Shown here one piece after another: positions 26,290 to 35,768 of a stretch of DNA of 64,000 nucleotides. The notes under the pieces are model-generated. The model made no database searches. It worked only from the letters and a program-made list of their open reading frames with translations, and was not told the origin of the DNA. Each line of letters starts with the position of its first letter. Position 1 is the first letter of the stretch. The position numbers were made by a program, and so were the translations under genes. Origin of the DNA: Gloeocapsopsis sp. IPPAS B-1203 (GTDB lineage: Bacteria > Cyanobacteriota > Cyanobacteriia > Cyanobacteriales > Chroococcidiopsidaceae); the NCBI RefSeq assembly GCF_002749975.1, contig NZ_PEIG01000023.1, positions 1-64,000 of the forward strand. Direction: 5' to 3'.

Positions 26290-27021
26290 ATGTCTGAATT
26301 TGACTTTGCCGCTTTGTTCAATGAAGACTATTTGTACTTCTATGAACCGTATTTAACACCAGAACGCAACGAGCGTGAAGTCAATTTAATTTGGAATTTG
26401 TTGCAACTACAAGCCAGAATGACCGTACTCGATTTAGCCTGTGGACATGGGCGAATTGCTAATCTACTCGCACAGCGCGGCTGTAGTGTCATAGGATTGG
26501 ATGCTACAGCTTTGTTTCTGGAGAAAGCGCGTAAAGATGCTCAAGTAGGTATTGATGTTGAATACATTCAGGGTGATATGCAATCGCTACCTTGGACAGA
26601 ACACTTTGATTGTATTATTAACTGGTTCACTGCTTTTGGCTACTTTGACGATGAAGACAATCGTAAAGTGCTAGCACAAGCTTACCGCGCTCTCAAACCA
26701 GGTGGTAAGTTGCTATTAGAATTGCAAAGCTTGTACCGAATTTTGAAAGAATTTCGGGCTAATGCTGTGACAGAGCGTGATTGCAATTATTTAATTGATC
26801 GTACTCGCTTTGATGTATTTACCAATAGAACTTATACCAAGCGTACTGTTATTCGTGATGGGCAAGTACGGCAAATGAATTACTTTGTACGTCACTTCAC
26901 TTTTACTGAATTACGCGATTGGTTGTTACAAACTGGTTTTCAAGAAGTACAAGGTTATGGAAATAACGGTGAACCACTAACACTGGATAGCCGCAGAATG
27001 ATTGTATTAGCAATTAAATGA
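26290..27021 (+). CDS. Class I SAM-dependent methyltransferase
   Basis: 243 residues. A seven-strand methyltransferase: motif I VLDLACGHGRIANLLAQRGCSVIGLD, motif II DCIINWFTAFGYFDD (YFDDED region), and motif III HALKPGGKLLLELQS. It transfers methyl groups from SAM to an unknown acceptor. The ATG at 26290 is chosen; an overlapping GTG lies one codon earlier. Its stop TGA overlaps the next start by 4 bp (ATGA), so it is translationally coupled to the glycosyltransferase, suggesting a shared glycan or surface role. Confidence 0.88.
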   Translation: MSEFDFAALFNEDYLYFYEPYLTPERNEREVNLIWNLLQLQARMTVLDLACGHGRIANLLAQRGCSVIGLDATALFLEKARKDAQVGIDVEYIQGDMQSLPWTEHFDCIINWFTAFGYFDDEDNRKVLAQAYRALKPGGKLLLELQSLYRILKEFRANAVTERDCNYLIDRTRFDVFTNRTYTKRTVIRDGQVRQMNYFVRHFTFTELRDWLLQTGFQEVQGYGNNGEPLTLDSRRMIVLAIK

Positions 27022-28142
27022 CAACTCAGATGAACTTAGATCGTCCACTGCGTGTAGTGACCTACACTGATTCTGAGGGAATTGGTGGTGCAGAAATTAG
27101 TCTTGGTCATCTTGTTGCCCAGGTATCAGATAGCATCGCCGCTACTGTTATGGGAACTTCAAAGCAAGTTGTAGATGCGATCGCCTCGCGTCGTCCCCAA
27201 GCAACGCGTGTTATTGTTACGCCTAATCATCCTTGGTCATTTGCCGCCCATTATAGGGCACTGTACCGCTTACGTCCTGATATTATCCATTTGAACCTTT
27301 GTACGCCGTGGCAAGGTGCAACAGGCTTATTTGCTGCGCTTTTACTTCCTAACACGCGAGTTGTACGTGTCGATCAATTACCCCTAAGAACTACCGATCC
27401 TACGACTTTATTACGAACGCGAATGCTATCTTTGCGTGTTGATGCTCATGTTGCAGTTGGTAAAGCAAGCGCCCGACAAATGGAAGATTTTTATGCCTTA
27501 GGACGCAATACAGTTATTTCCATACCCAACGGCGTACCAGATATTGTACCTCCCCAACCACCACAGCCCAAGCGTGAAATTGTTGTGGGTAGCGTCGGAC
27601 GATTAGATGCAATGAAAGCTCATGATGTATTACTACGAGCAATAGCTAAAGTTGAAAAAGTGCAAGTCGTTATTCTCGGTGAAGGTGGGCAACGTCAAGA
27701 ACTCGAACAACTTGCACAAAAATTAGGTATCAGCGATCGCTTAAAAATGCCAGGTTGGGTTGACAATCCGCGTAGCTACTTAGCTAATTTTGATATTTTT
27801 GTTTTACCATCACGGTCTGAGGGGTTTCCGCTGGCGATCGTTGAAGCAATGCTAGCGGCGTGTCCTGTGATTGCGACTCGTGTAGGAAGTGTGTCAGAAG
27901 CCGTTATCGATGGCGAGACTGGCATTTTGGTCGCTCAAGATGATGTTGATGGGCTGGCAAGCGCAATCTGTCACTTACGAGACAATCCAGAACTGCGCTG
28001 GCGCTTTGGGCAAAAAGGGCAAGAAATAGCAGCTAAAAGCTTTACTGCAGAAGTTATGGCGACTCAATATGAACGACTGTGGTATGAAGTGAGAACAACT
28101 GCTTCCCGATCTCGATTGATTGTACCGCGTCCTTGTGACTGA
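27018..28142 (+). CDS. Glycosyltransferase family 4
   Basis: 374-residue GT-B-fold glycosyltransferase. The N-terminal Rossmann domain has the sugar-acceptor Gly-Gly-Ala loop (SEGIGGAEISLGHL). The C-terminal domain contains VVGSVGRLDAMKAHDVLLRAI and the donor-binding motif FVLPSRSEGFPLAIVEAMLAACPVIATRVGSVSEAVIDGETG (E-x7-E). It uses a nucleotide sugar to extend a glycan; donor and acceptor unknown. It overlaps the methyltransferase by 4 bp. Confidence 0.92.
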   Translation: MTTQMNLDRPLRVVTYTDSEGIGGAEISLGHLVAQVSDSIAATVMGTSKQVVDAIASRRPQATRVIVTPNHPWSFAAHYRALYRLRPDIIHLNLCTPWQGATGLFAALLLPNTRVVRVDQLPLRTTDPTTLLRTRMLSLRVDAHVAVGKASARQMEDFYALGRNTVISIPNGVPDIVPPQPPQPKREIVVGSVGRLDAMKAHDVLLRAIAKVEKVQVVILGEGGQRQELEQLAQKLGISDRLKMPGWVDNPRSYLANFDIFVLPSRSEGFPLAIVEAMLAACPVIATRVGSVSEAVIDGETGILVAQDDVDGLASAICHLRDNPELRWRFGQKGQEIAAKSFTAEVMATQYERLWYEVRTTASRSRLIVPRPCD

Positions 28143-28240
28143 GTAAAAAGTGTGAATTATCAGCAACTCAGCGAATACTATTGAATTGTTCTATTGCTAT
28201 ATTCAGCAAAGCTCGAATGTGATGAGGGGGCGATCGGATG

Positions 28241-28804
28241 ATGCAAAAACCATACTGGACTAGGAAGCGATCGCGCGCAGCGCAGCATCGGAGGCGATCG
28301 CAATTTTTTCTACTAGTCATTTTGCTGTGGAGTATCCTGATGGGTTGGGGGCTAGCGATCGCCACAGCCCAGCCTTCTCCTCAACAAGAGGCAGCTACAG
28401 AAGAAATTGGTACTGTAGATATCGTGCCGTCACGCTATCAATTAGGACAAGAACTTTATCTAGAAAATTGTGCGAGTTGCCATATTGCTTTACCTCCCGC
28501 AGTTATGCCAACTCAAACTTGGCAAAGGCTATTGCAAGATCAGCAGCACTACGGTGTCACACTTCCGCAACTAGTCGATCCACCACGTTTACTGATTTGG
28601 AACTATCTACGTAATTTCTCACGTCCTTTGCTTAAGGAAGAACCCACACCTTACCGTGTTGGAGAATCGCGTTATTTCAAAGCCTTGCATCCTAACATTA
28701 AACTACCCCGCCCCGTCGATGTCAGTAGCTGTGTGAGCTGCCATTCTGGTGCAACAGAATACAATTTTCGGCGTCTATCACCTGAGTGGGAAGCATCACA
28801 GTAA
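28241..28804 (+). CDS. Dihaem c-type cytochrome, membrane-anchored
   Basis: 187-188 residues. A basic N-terminal stretch and a transmembrane/signal helix (about 22-41) place it on the lumenal or periplasmic side. Two CxxCH haem-binding motifs are visible, CASCH (about 78-82) and CVSCH (about 165-169), with no extra CxxCH; Met ligands are possible at 90. The C-terminal DVSSCVSCHSGATEYNFRRLSPEWE is conserved in cyanobacterial dihaem cytochromes. It probably carries electrons, but no partner genes lie adjacent. Confidence 0.88.
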   Translation: MQKPYWTRKRSRAAQHRRRSQFFLLVILLWSILMGWGLAIATAQPSPQQEAATEEIGTVDIVPSRYQLGQELYLENCASCHIALPPAVMPTQTWQRLLQDQQHYGVTLPQLVDPPRLLIWNYLRNFSRPLLKEEPTPYRVGESRYFKALHPNIKLPRPVDVSSCVSCHSGATEYNFRRLSPEWEASQ

Positions 28805-28895
28805 GTCTCAGGCAGAGGACAAGCAAGATGTCTACCCCACAATATAAATTGTTATTTTTTTACTTTGTGAAAATAAAAAATGAGGAGTGTGAGAG

Positions 28896-29273
28896 ATGAG
28901 AATTAAAGAAATTTTAGCGACTTCAGCTTTGGTTGTGTTAGCCGCACCTACTCCAGTCAACGCGCAACTGATTCCTCAACCGTGGGTTTCTGTAGGTGGC
29001 AGGGAAGGTGATGTAACATTTTCTGTAGGGGCAAGAGTCTTTGATTTGGGTGTTGAATTAGGTAGAGGACCAGATAGTTCTTCTGGCGTAGATGTGCTCA
29101 AATTTTTTGGTTTACCTGTGATTTCTCCTTACGTTGGTATTGGTTTATATTCTGACGATCAAGGTATAGCTTTGTCGGGTGGTTTACAGGTAGACACAGC
29201 TAGTAACTTAGTTGTCGGTGTTGGCTATAACTCAGTTCGGGGAGTCAACGGTCAAGTAGGAATTCGATTTTAG
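28896..29273 (+). CDS. Secreted hypothetical protein, beta-rich
   Basis: 125 residues. A signal peptide (1-23, cleavage after VNA) precedes a Gly/Val-rich mature region with repeated strands (VSVGGREGDVTFSVGARVFDLGVELGRGPD, FFGLPVISPYVGIGLYSDDQGIALSGGLQV) ending VGIRF, a typical outer-membrane or surface-type C terminus. I do not recognise the family. The gene begins after a GAGGAG-like GAGGAGTGTGAGAG leader. Confidence 0.75.
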   Translation: MRIKEILATSALVVLAAPTPVNAQLIPQPWVSVGGREGDVTFSVGARVFDLGVELGRGPDSSSGVDVLKFFGLPVISPYVGIGLYSDDQGIALSGGLQVDTASNLVVGVGYNSVRGVNGQVGIRF

Positions 29274-29503
29274 TTGCAGGGCGATCCGCACCTTAATTGC
29301 CACCCTTCCTGAGAGCAAGATGATACGATGGATATAGTCTAAACTTAGAGCATCTAGCCAAGACAGACTAATAAGATGTTTGAGTTTTTAGCTGTAATTC
29401 ACTTGTAGACGTGTATTCAATCAAAAATCAAGTGCTTGCAGTTTGCTAACTCCATCTTTATGCTCAAAAATCAGAATAATTTCTAAAGTTTCCTTTACCT
29501 GCC
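29274..29503. promoter_or_regulatory. secA promoter region
   Basis: 230-bp spacer upstream of secA without a gene; AT-rich. TAGTCTAAACTTAGAGCATCTAG around 29336-29358 is a possible promoter region, but no box can be assigned. Confidence 0.35.
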
Positions 29504-32299
29504 ATGCTGAAAAACTTGCTGGGCGACCCTAACGCTCGTAAGCTCAAAAAATTCCAGCCTTACGTTACAGAAGTCAACCTCCTTGAGGAAGACATTCAAG
29601 CACTTTCCGATCAGCAACTTAGTAGCAAAACAGCAGAGTTTAAGCAGCGGTTGGATAAAGGCGAAACCTTGGACGATCTGCTGCCAGAAGCTTTTGCAGT
29701 AGTGCGAGAAGCGGGAAGACGAGTGCTAGGAATGCGTCACTTTGATGTACAAATTCTCGGTGGAACAATCCTACATCAAGGTCAGATCGCCGAAATGAAA
29801 ACTGGAGAAGGCAAAACGTTGGTATCAACGCTTCCTGCTTACCTCAATGCCATTTCAGGAAAAGGCGTACATATTGTTACAGTTAACGACTACTTGGCAC
29901 GCCGTGACGCTGAGTGGATGGGTCAAATTCATCGTTTCTTGGGGCTGAGTGTCGGCTTGATTCAAGCAGGAATGGGACCATCAGAACGCAAGAAAAACTA
30001 TGATTGCGATATTACCTATGTCACAAACAGCGAGGTAGGCTTTGACTACTTGCGCGATAATATGGCTTCTTCCATTCAGGAAGTTGTACAACGTCCTTTT
30101 AACTACTGTGTGATTGACGAAGTTGATTCAATTCTCGTAGACGAAGCACGGACGCCTCTGATTATTTCTGGACAAGTTGAACGTCCAACAGAAAAATATT
30201 TGCAAGCCGCCCAAGTCGCTGCTGCGCTACAAAAAGAGGAACACTACGAAGTTGATGAAAAAGCTCACAACGTCATTTTAACGGATGAAGGTTTCGCAGC
30301 AGCAGAAGAAATGCTGCAAGTTAAAGATTTATACGATCCTAACGACCCTTGGGCACACTACATCTTTAACGCACTTAAGGCAAAAGAACTGTTCGTCAAA
30401 GACGTTAAATATATTGTCCGTAATGATGAAGTCATAATTGTGGATGAGTTCACAGGACGAGTTCTTCCAGGAAGGCGCTGGAGTGATGGACTACACCAAG
30501 CAATCGAAGCAAAAGAAAGAGTTGAAATTCAACCAGAAACACAAACTTTAGCAACAATTACTTATCAAAACTTGTTTTTGCTGTATCCCAAATTAGCAGG
30601 GATGACCGGAACAGCAAAAACAGAGGAAGCAGAGTTTGAAAGAATTTATAAGTTAGAAGTGACGATTATTCCGACAAATCGTCCTACCAGACGTCAAGAC
30701 GTATCTGACGTGGTATATAAAACAGAACGAGGTAAGTGGCAGGCGATCGCCGAAGAATGTACCGAAATGCACGAACAAGGTCGCCCTGTTTTAGTAGGAA
30801 CCACAAGTGTCGAAAAATCGGAATATCTCAGTGCCTTATTAAGTCAACGTAACGTACCGCACAACTTACTCAATGCCCGACCGGAGAACGTCGAACGCGA
30901 GTCGGAAATTGTAGCCCAAGCTGGTCGTAAAGGCGCTGTCACAATTGCAACAAACATGGCGGGTCGCGGAACCGATATTATTCTCGGTGGTAATGCGGAT
31001 TACATGGCACGACTTAAGCTGCGCGAATACTTTATGCCTCGGATTGTGCAACCCGAAGATGAAGATATTTTTGCAGTAGAAAGAGCATCAGGTTTACCCG
31101 CATCAAGTAGTGGTAGCGGTCAAGGTTTTGTTCCTGGCAAGAAAGTCAAAACATGGAAAGCCTCACCGCAGATTTTCCCAACTCAGCTATCGCGGGAATT
31201 GGAGCAACAACTGAAAACAGCAGTAGAATTTGCTGTAAGAGAGTATGGCGAGCGCAGTTTACCTGAACTCGCGGCTGAAGATAAAGTCGCAGTTGCAGCA
31301 GAAAAAGCGCCGACTGACGATCCTGTGATTCAAAAGCTGCGAGAAGTTTATAATGCTCTGTTACGCGAATACGAGCAATTTACATCCCGCGAACATGATG
31401 AGGTTGTGCAACTTGGTGGCTTGCATGTCATTGGAACGGAACGTCACGAGTCACGCCGTATTGATAACCAATTGCGGGGACGCGCCGGAAGACAAGGCGA
31501 CCCTGGTTCGACGCGCTTTTTCTTGAGTTTGGAAGATAACTTACTGCGGATTTTTGGCGGCGATCGCGTTGCGGGCTTGATGAGTGCCTTTAAGGTTGAA
31601 GAAGATATGCCCATTGAGTCTAAGATGCTGACTCGCAGTTTAGAAGGCGCGCAAAAGAAAGTCGAAACGTACTACTACGACATCCGTAAGCAGGTGTTTG
31701 AGTACGACGAGGTGATGAATAACCAGCGTCGAGCAATTTATGCTGAACGTCGCCGCGTTCTTGAAGGTTTGGACTTGAAAGAGTTGGTGATTAAGTACGC
31801 CGAAAAAACGATGGATGAAATTGTGGATTATTATATTAATCCCGATTTGCCATCAGAAGAGTGGGATCTGACAAATTTGGTGAGCAAGGTCAAAGAATTT
31901 GTTTATCTTCTGGCTGATTTAGAACCGAATCAGATGGAAGATCTTTCGGTAAGTGAAATTAAAACTTTCCTTCACGAGCAAGTACGAATTGCGTATGATG
32001 TTAAGGAAGCACAGGTCGATCAAATTCAACCAGGATTAATGCGTCAAGCTGAGCGATTCTTTATTTTGCAGCAGATTGATACTTTGTGGCGCGAACATTT
32101 ACAACAAATGGATGCGTTGCGCGAATCGGTAGGATTGCGCGGTTATGGACAAAAAGATCCATTAATTGAGTACAAGAGCGAAGGATATGAGTTGTTTTTG
32201 GATATGATGACTAATATTCGCCGAAATGTGGTATACTCCTTGTTCCAATTCCAGCCGCAAGTTCAACCAGCGATGCAAGCGCCATCAGGAATGGTTTGA
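29504..32299 (+). CDS. secA: Preprotein translocase ATPase SecA
   Basis: 931 residues, the cyanobacterial length. The Walker A motif [12 protein letters not shown] (about 98-109) and [19 protein letters not shown] mark nucleotide-binding domain 1; [16 protein letters not shown] and [32 protein letters not shown] mark domain 2; the helical scaffold is at the C-terminal third. SecA powers SecYEG export and thylakoid targeting. The C-terminal zinc tail of proteobacterial SecA is absent, as in cyanobacteria. Confidence 0.98.
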   Translation: MLKNLLGDPNARKLKKFQPYVTEVNLLEEDIQALSDQQLSSKTAEFKQRLDKGETLDDLLPEAFAVVREAGRRVLGMRHFDVQILGGTILHQGQIAEMKTGEGKTLVSTLPAYLNAISGKGVHIVTVNDYLARRDAEWMGQIHRFLGLSVGLIQAGMGPSERKKNYDCDITYVTNSEVGFDYLRDNMASSIQEVVQRPFNYCVIDEVDSILVDEARTPLIISGQVERPTEKYLQAAQVAAALQKEEHYEVDEKAHNVILTDEGFAAAEEMLQVKDLYDPNDPWAHYIFNALKAKELFVKDVKYIVRNDEVIIVDEFTGRVLPGRRWSDGLHQAIEAKERVEIQPETQTLATITYQNLFLLYPKLAGMTGTAKTEEAEFERIYKLEVTIIPTNRPTRRQDVSDVVYKTERGKWQAIAEECTEMHEQGRPVLVGTTSVEKSEYLSALLSQRNVPHNLLNARPENVERESEIVAQAGRKGAVTIATNMAGRGTDIILGGNADYMARLKLREYFMPRIVQPEDEDIFAVERASGLPASSSGSGQGFVPGKKVKTWKASPQIFPTQLSRELEQQLKTAVEFAVREYGERSLPELAAEDKVAVAAEKAPTDDPVIQKLREVYNALLREYEQFTSREHDEVVQLGGLHVIGTERHESRRIDNQLRGRAGRQGDPGSTRFFLSLEDNLLRIFGGDRVAGLMSAFKVEEDMPIESKMLTRSLEGAQKKVETYYYDIRKQVFEYDEVMNNQRRAIYAERRRVLEGLDLKELVIKYAEKTMDEIVDYYINPDLPSEEWDLTNLVSKVKEFVYLLADLEPNQMEDLSVSEIKTFLHEQVRIAYDVKEAQVDQIQPGLMRQAERFFILQQIDTLWREHLQQMDALRESVGLRGYGQKDPLIEYKSEGYELFLDMMTNIRRNVVYSLFQFQPQVQPAMQAPSGMV

Positions 32300-32369
32300 T
32301 TGTATCAATGTGTTAGGTGTTCTCAAACCTTTAAATATTGTGAGTCCTTAACAGGCATATTTTTTAGCA

Positions 32370-32392
32370 GCCCACTAACGTGGGTTTTCTTG
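32370..32392 (+). terminator. Intrinsic terminator of secA
   Basis: CCCAC (32371-32375) and GTGGG (32380-32384) form a stem with a TAAC loop, followed by TTTTCTTGTT. Confidence 0.75.
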
Positions 32393-32400
32393 TTACGGCA

Positions 32401-32424
32401 TAGGCAGGCTAGAAGCCTACCCTA
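32401..32424. repeat. Dispersed GCAGGC-type hairpin repeat
   Basis: TAGG-CAGGCT-AGA-AGCCT-ACC-CCTA: AGGCT (32406-32410) pairs with AGCCT (32414-32418), with flanking TAGG/CCTA also complementary. The same design recurs at 43271 as GCAGGCAAGATGCCTGC. Confidence 0.55.
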
Positions 32425-32482
32425 CAAAAAAAACATCAAATCACTGTGGGATGGGCATCTTGTGTTCACTTTTATCTGAGAA

Positions 32483-33814
32483 ATGCCTAAATTGCGTCTT
32501 AAATTGTGGATAAAACGTCAGCCTGACTTGCTGATAACGCTAGTACGCGGTGCGGGAGTAGCACTCAGTGTGCAAATTATTAGTATTGGCACAATCTATG
32601 CATCCCAAATTTTGCTGGCTCGTTGGATGGGAGTTACTGAGTATGGCATTTATGATTTTGCGATCGCACTGAGTCTTTCTCTGGCGTTTATCGCAGGGTT
32701 AGGCTTACCAACTGCTGTTTTACGATTTATTCCTGAATACCGTGTTAAGCAAGATTGGGCACATTTGCGGGGAATTATTCGCGGGAGTTGGCAACAAACT
32801 TTGATTGCTAGCTTAATTACAGTAGCATTTAGCACAGCTGTTTTATTGTGGTTAGCGCTGTATCAAAGATTAGATTATTCGCAAACACTCCTGATCGGTA
32901 TTTGGATTGTGCCTTTGATCGCATTGGCAAATCTTCTGCAACAAATTATTAGAGCCTTCCAGCAAATGACGCTTGCTTATGCTCCATATCTAATTATTTA
33001 TCCCTTAGTTTTAATTGGCATTGCGTTCGTTTGGCAATTACACCAAAGTTTGAACAGCACAGTCGTCATTAGCTTGTCAATACTGTCAATGTTGATAGTT
33101 TTAACTCTTCAGGCGTTGCTTTTTCAGCAAAAGTTAAATACCGAAGTTGAGCAAGCTAAGCCAGTTTATGCGATGAGTCAGTGGTGGAGAGTTGCACTAC
33201 CATTGATGTTATTTGATGGCTCATCTGTTATTCTGAGTCAAACTGATACATTGATGCTCGGAGTGATGCTTGGAGCCAAAGCGGTTGGTGTTTATGGTGC
33301 TGCGCTGAAAACATCGCTTTGGGTTAACTTTATCCTCAAAGCCGTAAATGCAATTTCTGCTCCGATGATCGCTGCACTATATGCTCAAGGCGATCGCCAA
33401 GGATTGCAACAATTAATTTCTACAATTGCTCGATGGATGTTTTATCCGGCGTTAGTTATTGGTATAGGTCTAATTATTTTTGCTACGCCTATGCTGCAAT
33501 TATTTGGATCAGAATTCACGGTCGCTAAAGAATCTTTGATCATTCTCATTTTAGGGCAACTTATTAACGTTGGGACAGGCTCAGTAGGATATTTATTGAT
33601 GATGACAGGACATCAAACTCAGGCAGCATTGGTAATGGGAGCAACTGCTATTGTCAACGTCGTTTTAAATTTAATTGGCATCCACTGGTTAGGAATTGTC
33701 GGTGCTGCACTAGCCACTGCATTTTCAATGATGTTGTGGAATTTTTGGCTTCATACTCTAGTCGTGAAACATCTGAACGTTCGCCCCTCAATTCTGGCAG
33801 CTTTTCAAACGTAA
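32483..33814 (+). CDS. Flippase/oligosaccharide flippase-like membrane protein
   Basis: 443 residues with about 12-14 hydrophobic segments. The MATE/Wzx-like layout includes ILLARWMGVTEYGIYDFAIALSLSLAFIAGLGLPTAVLRFIPEYR near the N terminus and a second half repeating the pattern (VGVYGAALKTSLWVNFILKAVNAISAPMIAALYAQGD). Such proteins move lipid-linked oligosaccharides across the inner membrane. It is not adjacent to the main exopolysaccharide cluster, so which glycan it serves is unknown. Confidence 0.85.
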   Translation: MPKLRLKLWIKRQPDLLITLVRGAGVALSVQIISIGTIYASQILLARWMGVTEYGIYDFAIALSLSLAFIAGLGLPTAVLRFIPEYRVKQDWAHLRGIIRGSWQQTLIASLITVAFSTAVLLWLALYQRLDYSQTLLIGIWIVPLIALANLLQQIIRAFQQMTLAYAPYLIIYPLVLIGIAFVWQLHQSLNSTVVISLSILSMLIVLTLQALLFQQKLNTEVEQAKPVYAMSQWWRVALPLMLFDGSSVILSQTDTLMLGVMLGAKAVGVYGAALKTSLWVNFILKAVNAISAPMIAALYAQGDRQGLQQLISTIARWMFYPALVIGIGLIIFATPMLQLFGSEFTVAKESLIILILGQLINVGTGSVGYLLMMTGHQTQAALVMGATAIVNVVLNLIGIHWLGIVGAALATAFSMMLWNFWLHTLVVKHLNVRPSILAAFQT

Positions 33815-33910
33815 CGGTTAGAGTCCTGAATATCAGATTTCTTGCATTAATCACTCGTATTTAGAACTTGTCATTTTTAGTTCTCAAGGCATTCAGGCAA
33901 AAAAACATCA

Positions 33911-34663
33911 ATGAAAATTAAAGTCATCAACCCTAATACCACTGCAAGCATGACACAAAAGATTGCTGAGAGTGCGATCGCCTCAGCAAGTTCTGAAACT
34001 GAGATTATTGCGTGTAACCCGCAGATGGGACCTGTATCAATTGAAGGACACTATGATGAAGCACTGAGTGTTATTGGCATTCTTGAAGAAATCAAAAAAG
34101 GAGAAGCTGCAGGTATTGATGGTTATGTGATTGCTTGCTTTGGCGATCCTGGGTTACTCGCTGCGCGGGAATTAGCAAAAGGTCCGGTGGTGGGAATTGC
34201 AGAAGCTGCCATGCACGCTGCCAGTTTGATTTCTACTGGATTTTCGATTGTGACAACGTTAAGTCGAACGCGGATCATTGCTCAACATTTAGTTGCAAAC
34301 TATGGTATGACGCACTTTTGCCGTCGAATTCGGGCGATAGATTTGCCTGTACTCGAACTTGAAGATGAAAATTCTCATGCAAGAAAAACGATTTTTGATG
34401 AATGTCGTCAAGCTTTAGTAGAAGATGGTGCAGGAGCGATCGTTTTAGGCTGTGGCGGTATGGCTGACTTATCAGCGCAACTCAGTCAAGAATTAGGAGT
34501 TCCTGTCATTGATGGAGTCAGTGTTGCAGTTAAATTTGTGGAAGCTTTGGTAAGTTTGGGCTTAAATACGAGTAAGAAAGGCGATTTAGCTTATCCCATT
34601 GCTAAGCCATATACGGGAATGCTTCAGGGTTTTGCTTTTATGAACCAAATGCCCTCCGACTGA
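33911..34663 (+). CDS. Aspartate/glutamate/hydantoin racemase-family protein
   Basis: 250 residues. It begins MKIKVINPNTTASMTQKIAESAI and shows the two catalytic cysteines of this superfamily in context: VIACFGDPGLLAAR (first Cys) and GAGAIVLGCGGMADLSAQL (second Cys). The best fit is the hydantoin racemase branch, which interconverts hydantoin stereoisomers for downstream hydantoinase/carbamoylase steps (family knowledge). The last codons, PSD, are encoded inside a dispersed repeat (34651 onward), so the tail has been rewritten by it. Confidence 0.88.
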   Translation: MKIKVINPNTTASMTQKIAESAIASASSETEIIACNPQMGPVSIEGHYDEALSVIGILEEIKKGEAAGIDGYVIACFGDPGLLAARELAKGPVVGIAEAAMHAASLISTGFSIVTTLSRTRIIAQHLVANYGMTHFCRRIRAIDLPVLELEDENSHARKTIFDECRQALVEDGAGAIVLGCGGMADLSAQLSQELGVPVIDGVSVAVKFVEALVSLGLNTSKKGDLAYPIAKPYTGMLQGFAFMNQMPSD

Positions 34664-34782
34664 AGTCGGGGCTATCAAAACGAAGTGTGCGGAGGCATAC
34701 TAAGATATAGAACTTGTATGAGTTAGTCCACGGAGGTGGACTTTGTTTGTTTAGCTGCGAATTCTATTTGCACTCGCATTTA
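34651..34782. repeat. Dispersed hairpin element, copy 2 (complete)
   Basis: It starts at GCCCTCCGACTGAAGTCGGGG (hairpin GACTGAAGTC) inside the racemase gene, continues GCTATCAAAACGAAGTGTGCGG, and has a complementary arm CCACGGAGGTGGACTTTGTTTGTTTAGCTGCGAATTC around 34727-34764. This is a familiar cyanobacterial palindromic element type; a partial copy lies at 20632. Confidence 0.65.
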
Positions 34783-34791
34783 TGCAGGCAG

Positions 34792-35280
34792 TTAATGTAA
34801 ATTATGATTCTCTAAATCAAAGCACATTTCATTACTTTGAGTAAAGCCTAAGCTAGAGTACACAGGTTTACCTAATGGAGAAGCATGAAGAACTGCTCTT
34901 GTACAGTCGAGAGATTTGAGATATTCGAGTGATTTTAGTGTGAGTTGTTTTGCAATACCTTGTCTGCGGTAAGCTGACTCAACATAAACACCCCAGATGT
35001 AGCCACTTTTACGATACTGCTCAGTGAGAACATGCGGGTAAAGTCCAGCAAATAACTGACAACCTACAGAACCAACAACTTTAGAATCAACTTCGGCGAC
35101 AAAAGCTTGGTAAAAAAAATCTTGGCGTGCGTGTTCGATAAACTCTAGCGTGATTTCTTGCCAGTTGGATTTAACAGAGTCAGCAGAAATAATATCTTGC
35201 CACATCAAACAGAAATGCTCCGCAATGATGGCATCTTCTTGCGGAGTTGCTACGCGAATTTTGCAGGGAAGCGATCGCAT
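34792..35280 (-). CDS. GNAT family N-acetyltransferase
   Basis: 162 residues of the GCN5-related fold. The acetyl-CoA-binding strand and loop are at WGVYVESAYRRQGIAKQLTLKSLEYLKS (Q/R-x-x-G-x-A), and VVGSVGCQLF and AVLHASPLGKPVYSSLGFTQSNEM follow. Substrate unknown. The ATG at 35280 is preferred over a frame opening at 35325 because it avoids overlapping the upstream gene and has AGGGAT before it. It is 10 bp downstream of the allophanate-hydrolase-like gene. Confidence 0.88.
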   Translation of the reverse strand: MRSLPCKIRVATPQEDAIIAEHFCLMWQDIISADSVKSNWQEITLEFIEHARQDFFYQAFVAEVDSKVVGSVGCQLFAGLYPHVLTEQYRKSGYIWGVYVESAYRRQGIAKQLTLKSLEYLKSLDCTRAVLHASPLGKPVYSSLGFTQSNEMCFDLENHNLH

Positions 35281-35290
35281 TCGTACATCC

Positions 35291-35695
35291 CTAGCCCGCA
35301 GCTTTATAAGCCGCCCAACCACCATGATGCGAAATATCAGGCCAATTATATTTTTCTACTAACTCTTGTGGATAAAGAAAAGCAGTGAGAACTTCGCCAT
35401 TGTCTAGAACGATATCACTCGGATACATATTTGGTGGTTCAGTTGAGGCTAAATAATCAAACTGTTCTTGAGTGAGTTCATAAACTTCCCCAGGAATCGA
35501 AATGCCTCCTTGTTCTACTTCGTAAATTGCGGGATGCCAACCGTCACCTGCGGCATGAAGTCGATAACGAGATTGTGTTTTTGCTTCTTTGATAAATTTG
35601 GCAGATTGTAGGTTTTGATGGTCGGGTTGTCCGCGTAGCGCTGAACCACAAATAAAAATCCGTTTTGTGCCTGAATTTGAAGTAGTCTCGGTCAT
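35291..35695 (-). CDS. Stand-alone allophanate-hydrolase C-terminal-like (AtzF/GGCT-fold) protein
   Basis: 134 residues from the preferred ATG (MTETTSNSGTKRIFICGSALRGQPDHQNLQSAKFIKEAKTQSRYRLHAAGDGWHPAI...). The sequence IFICGSALRGQ..H..L..A.F, the YRL motif and the G-I-x-G-E-V-Y-E-L segment are those of the C-terminal domain of allophanate hydrolase, a gamma-glutamylcyclotransferase-like fold. In full allophanate hydrolases this domain follows an amidase domain; here it is alone. Its catalytic relevance alone is unproven. It sits between the GNAT gene and a GntR regulator; the frame extends upstream to 35791, overlapping the regulator by 23 bp. Confidence 0.8.
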   Translation of the reverse strand: MTETTSNSGTKRIFICGSALRGQPDHQNLQSAKFIKEAKTQSRYRLHAAGDGWHPAIYEVEQGGISIPGEVYELTQEQFDYLASTEPPNMYPSDIVLDNGEVLTAFLYPQELVEKYNWPDISHHGGWAAYKAAG

Positions 35696-35768
35696 ATCTG
35701 TTGTTAATAATTGCCCGTCAAATGAGTTTAAAAATAAATGCGATATTAATCCAAAGCCTAAAATTTTA

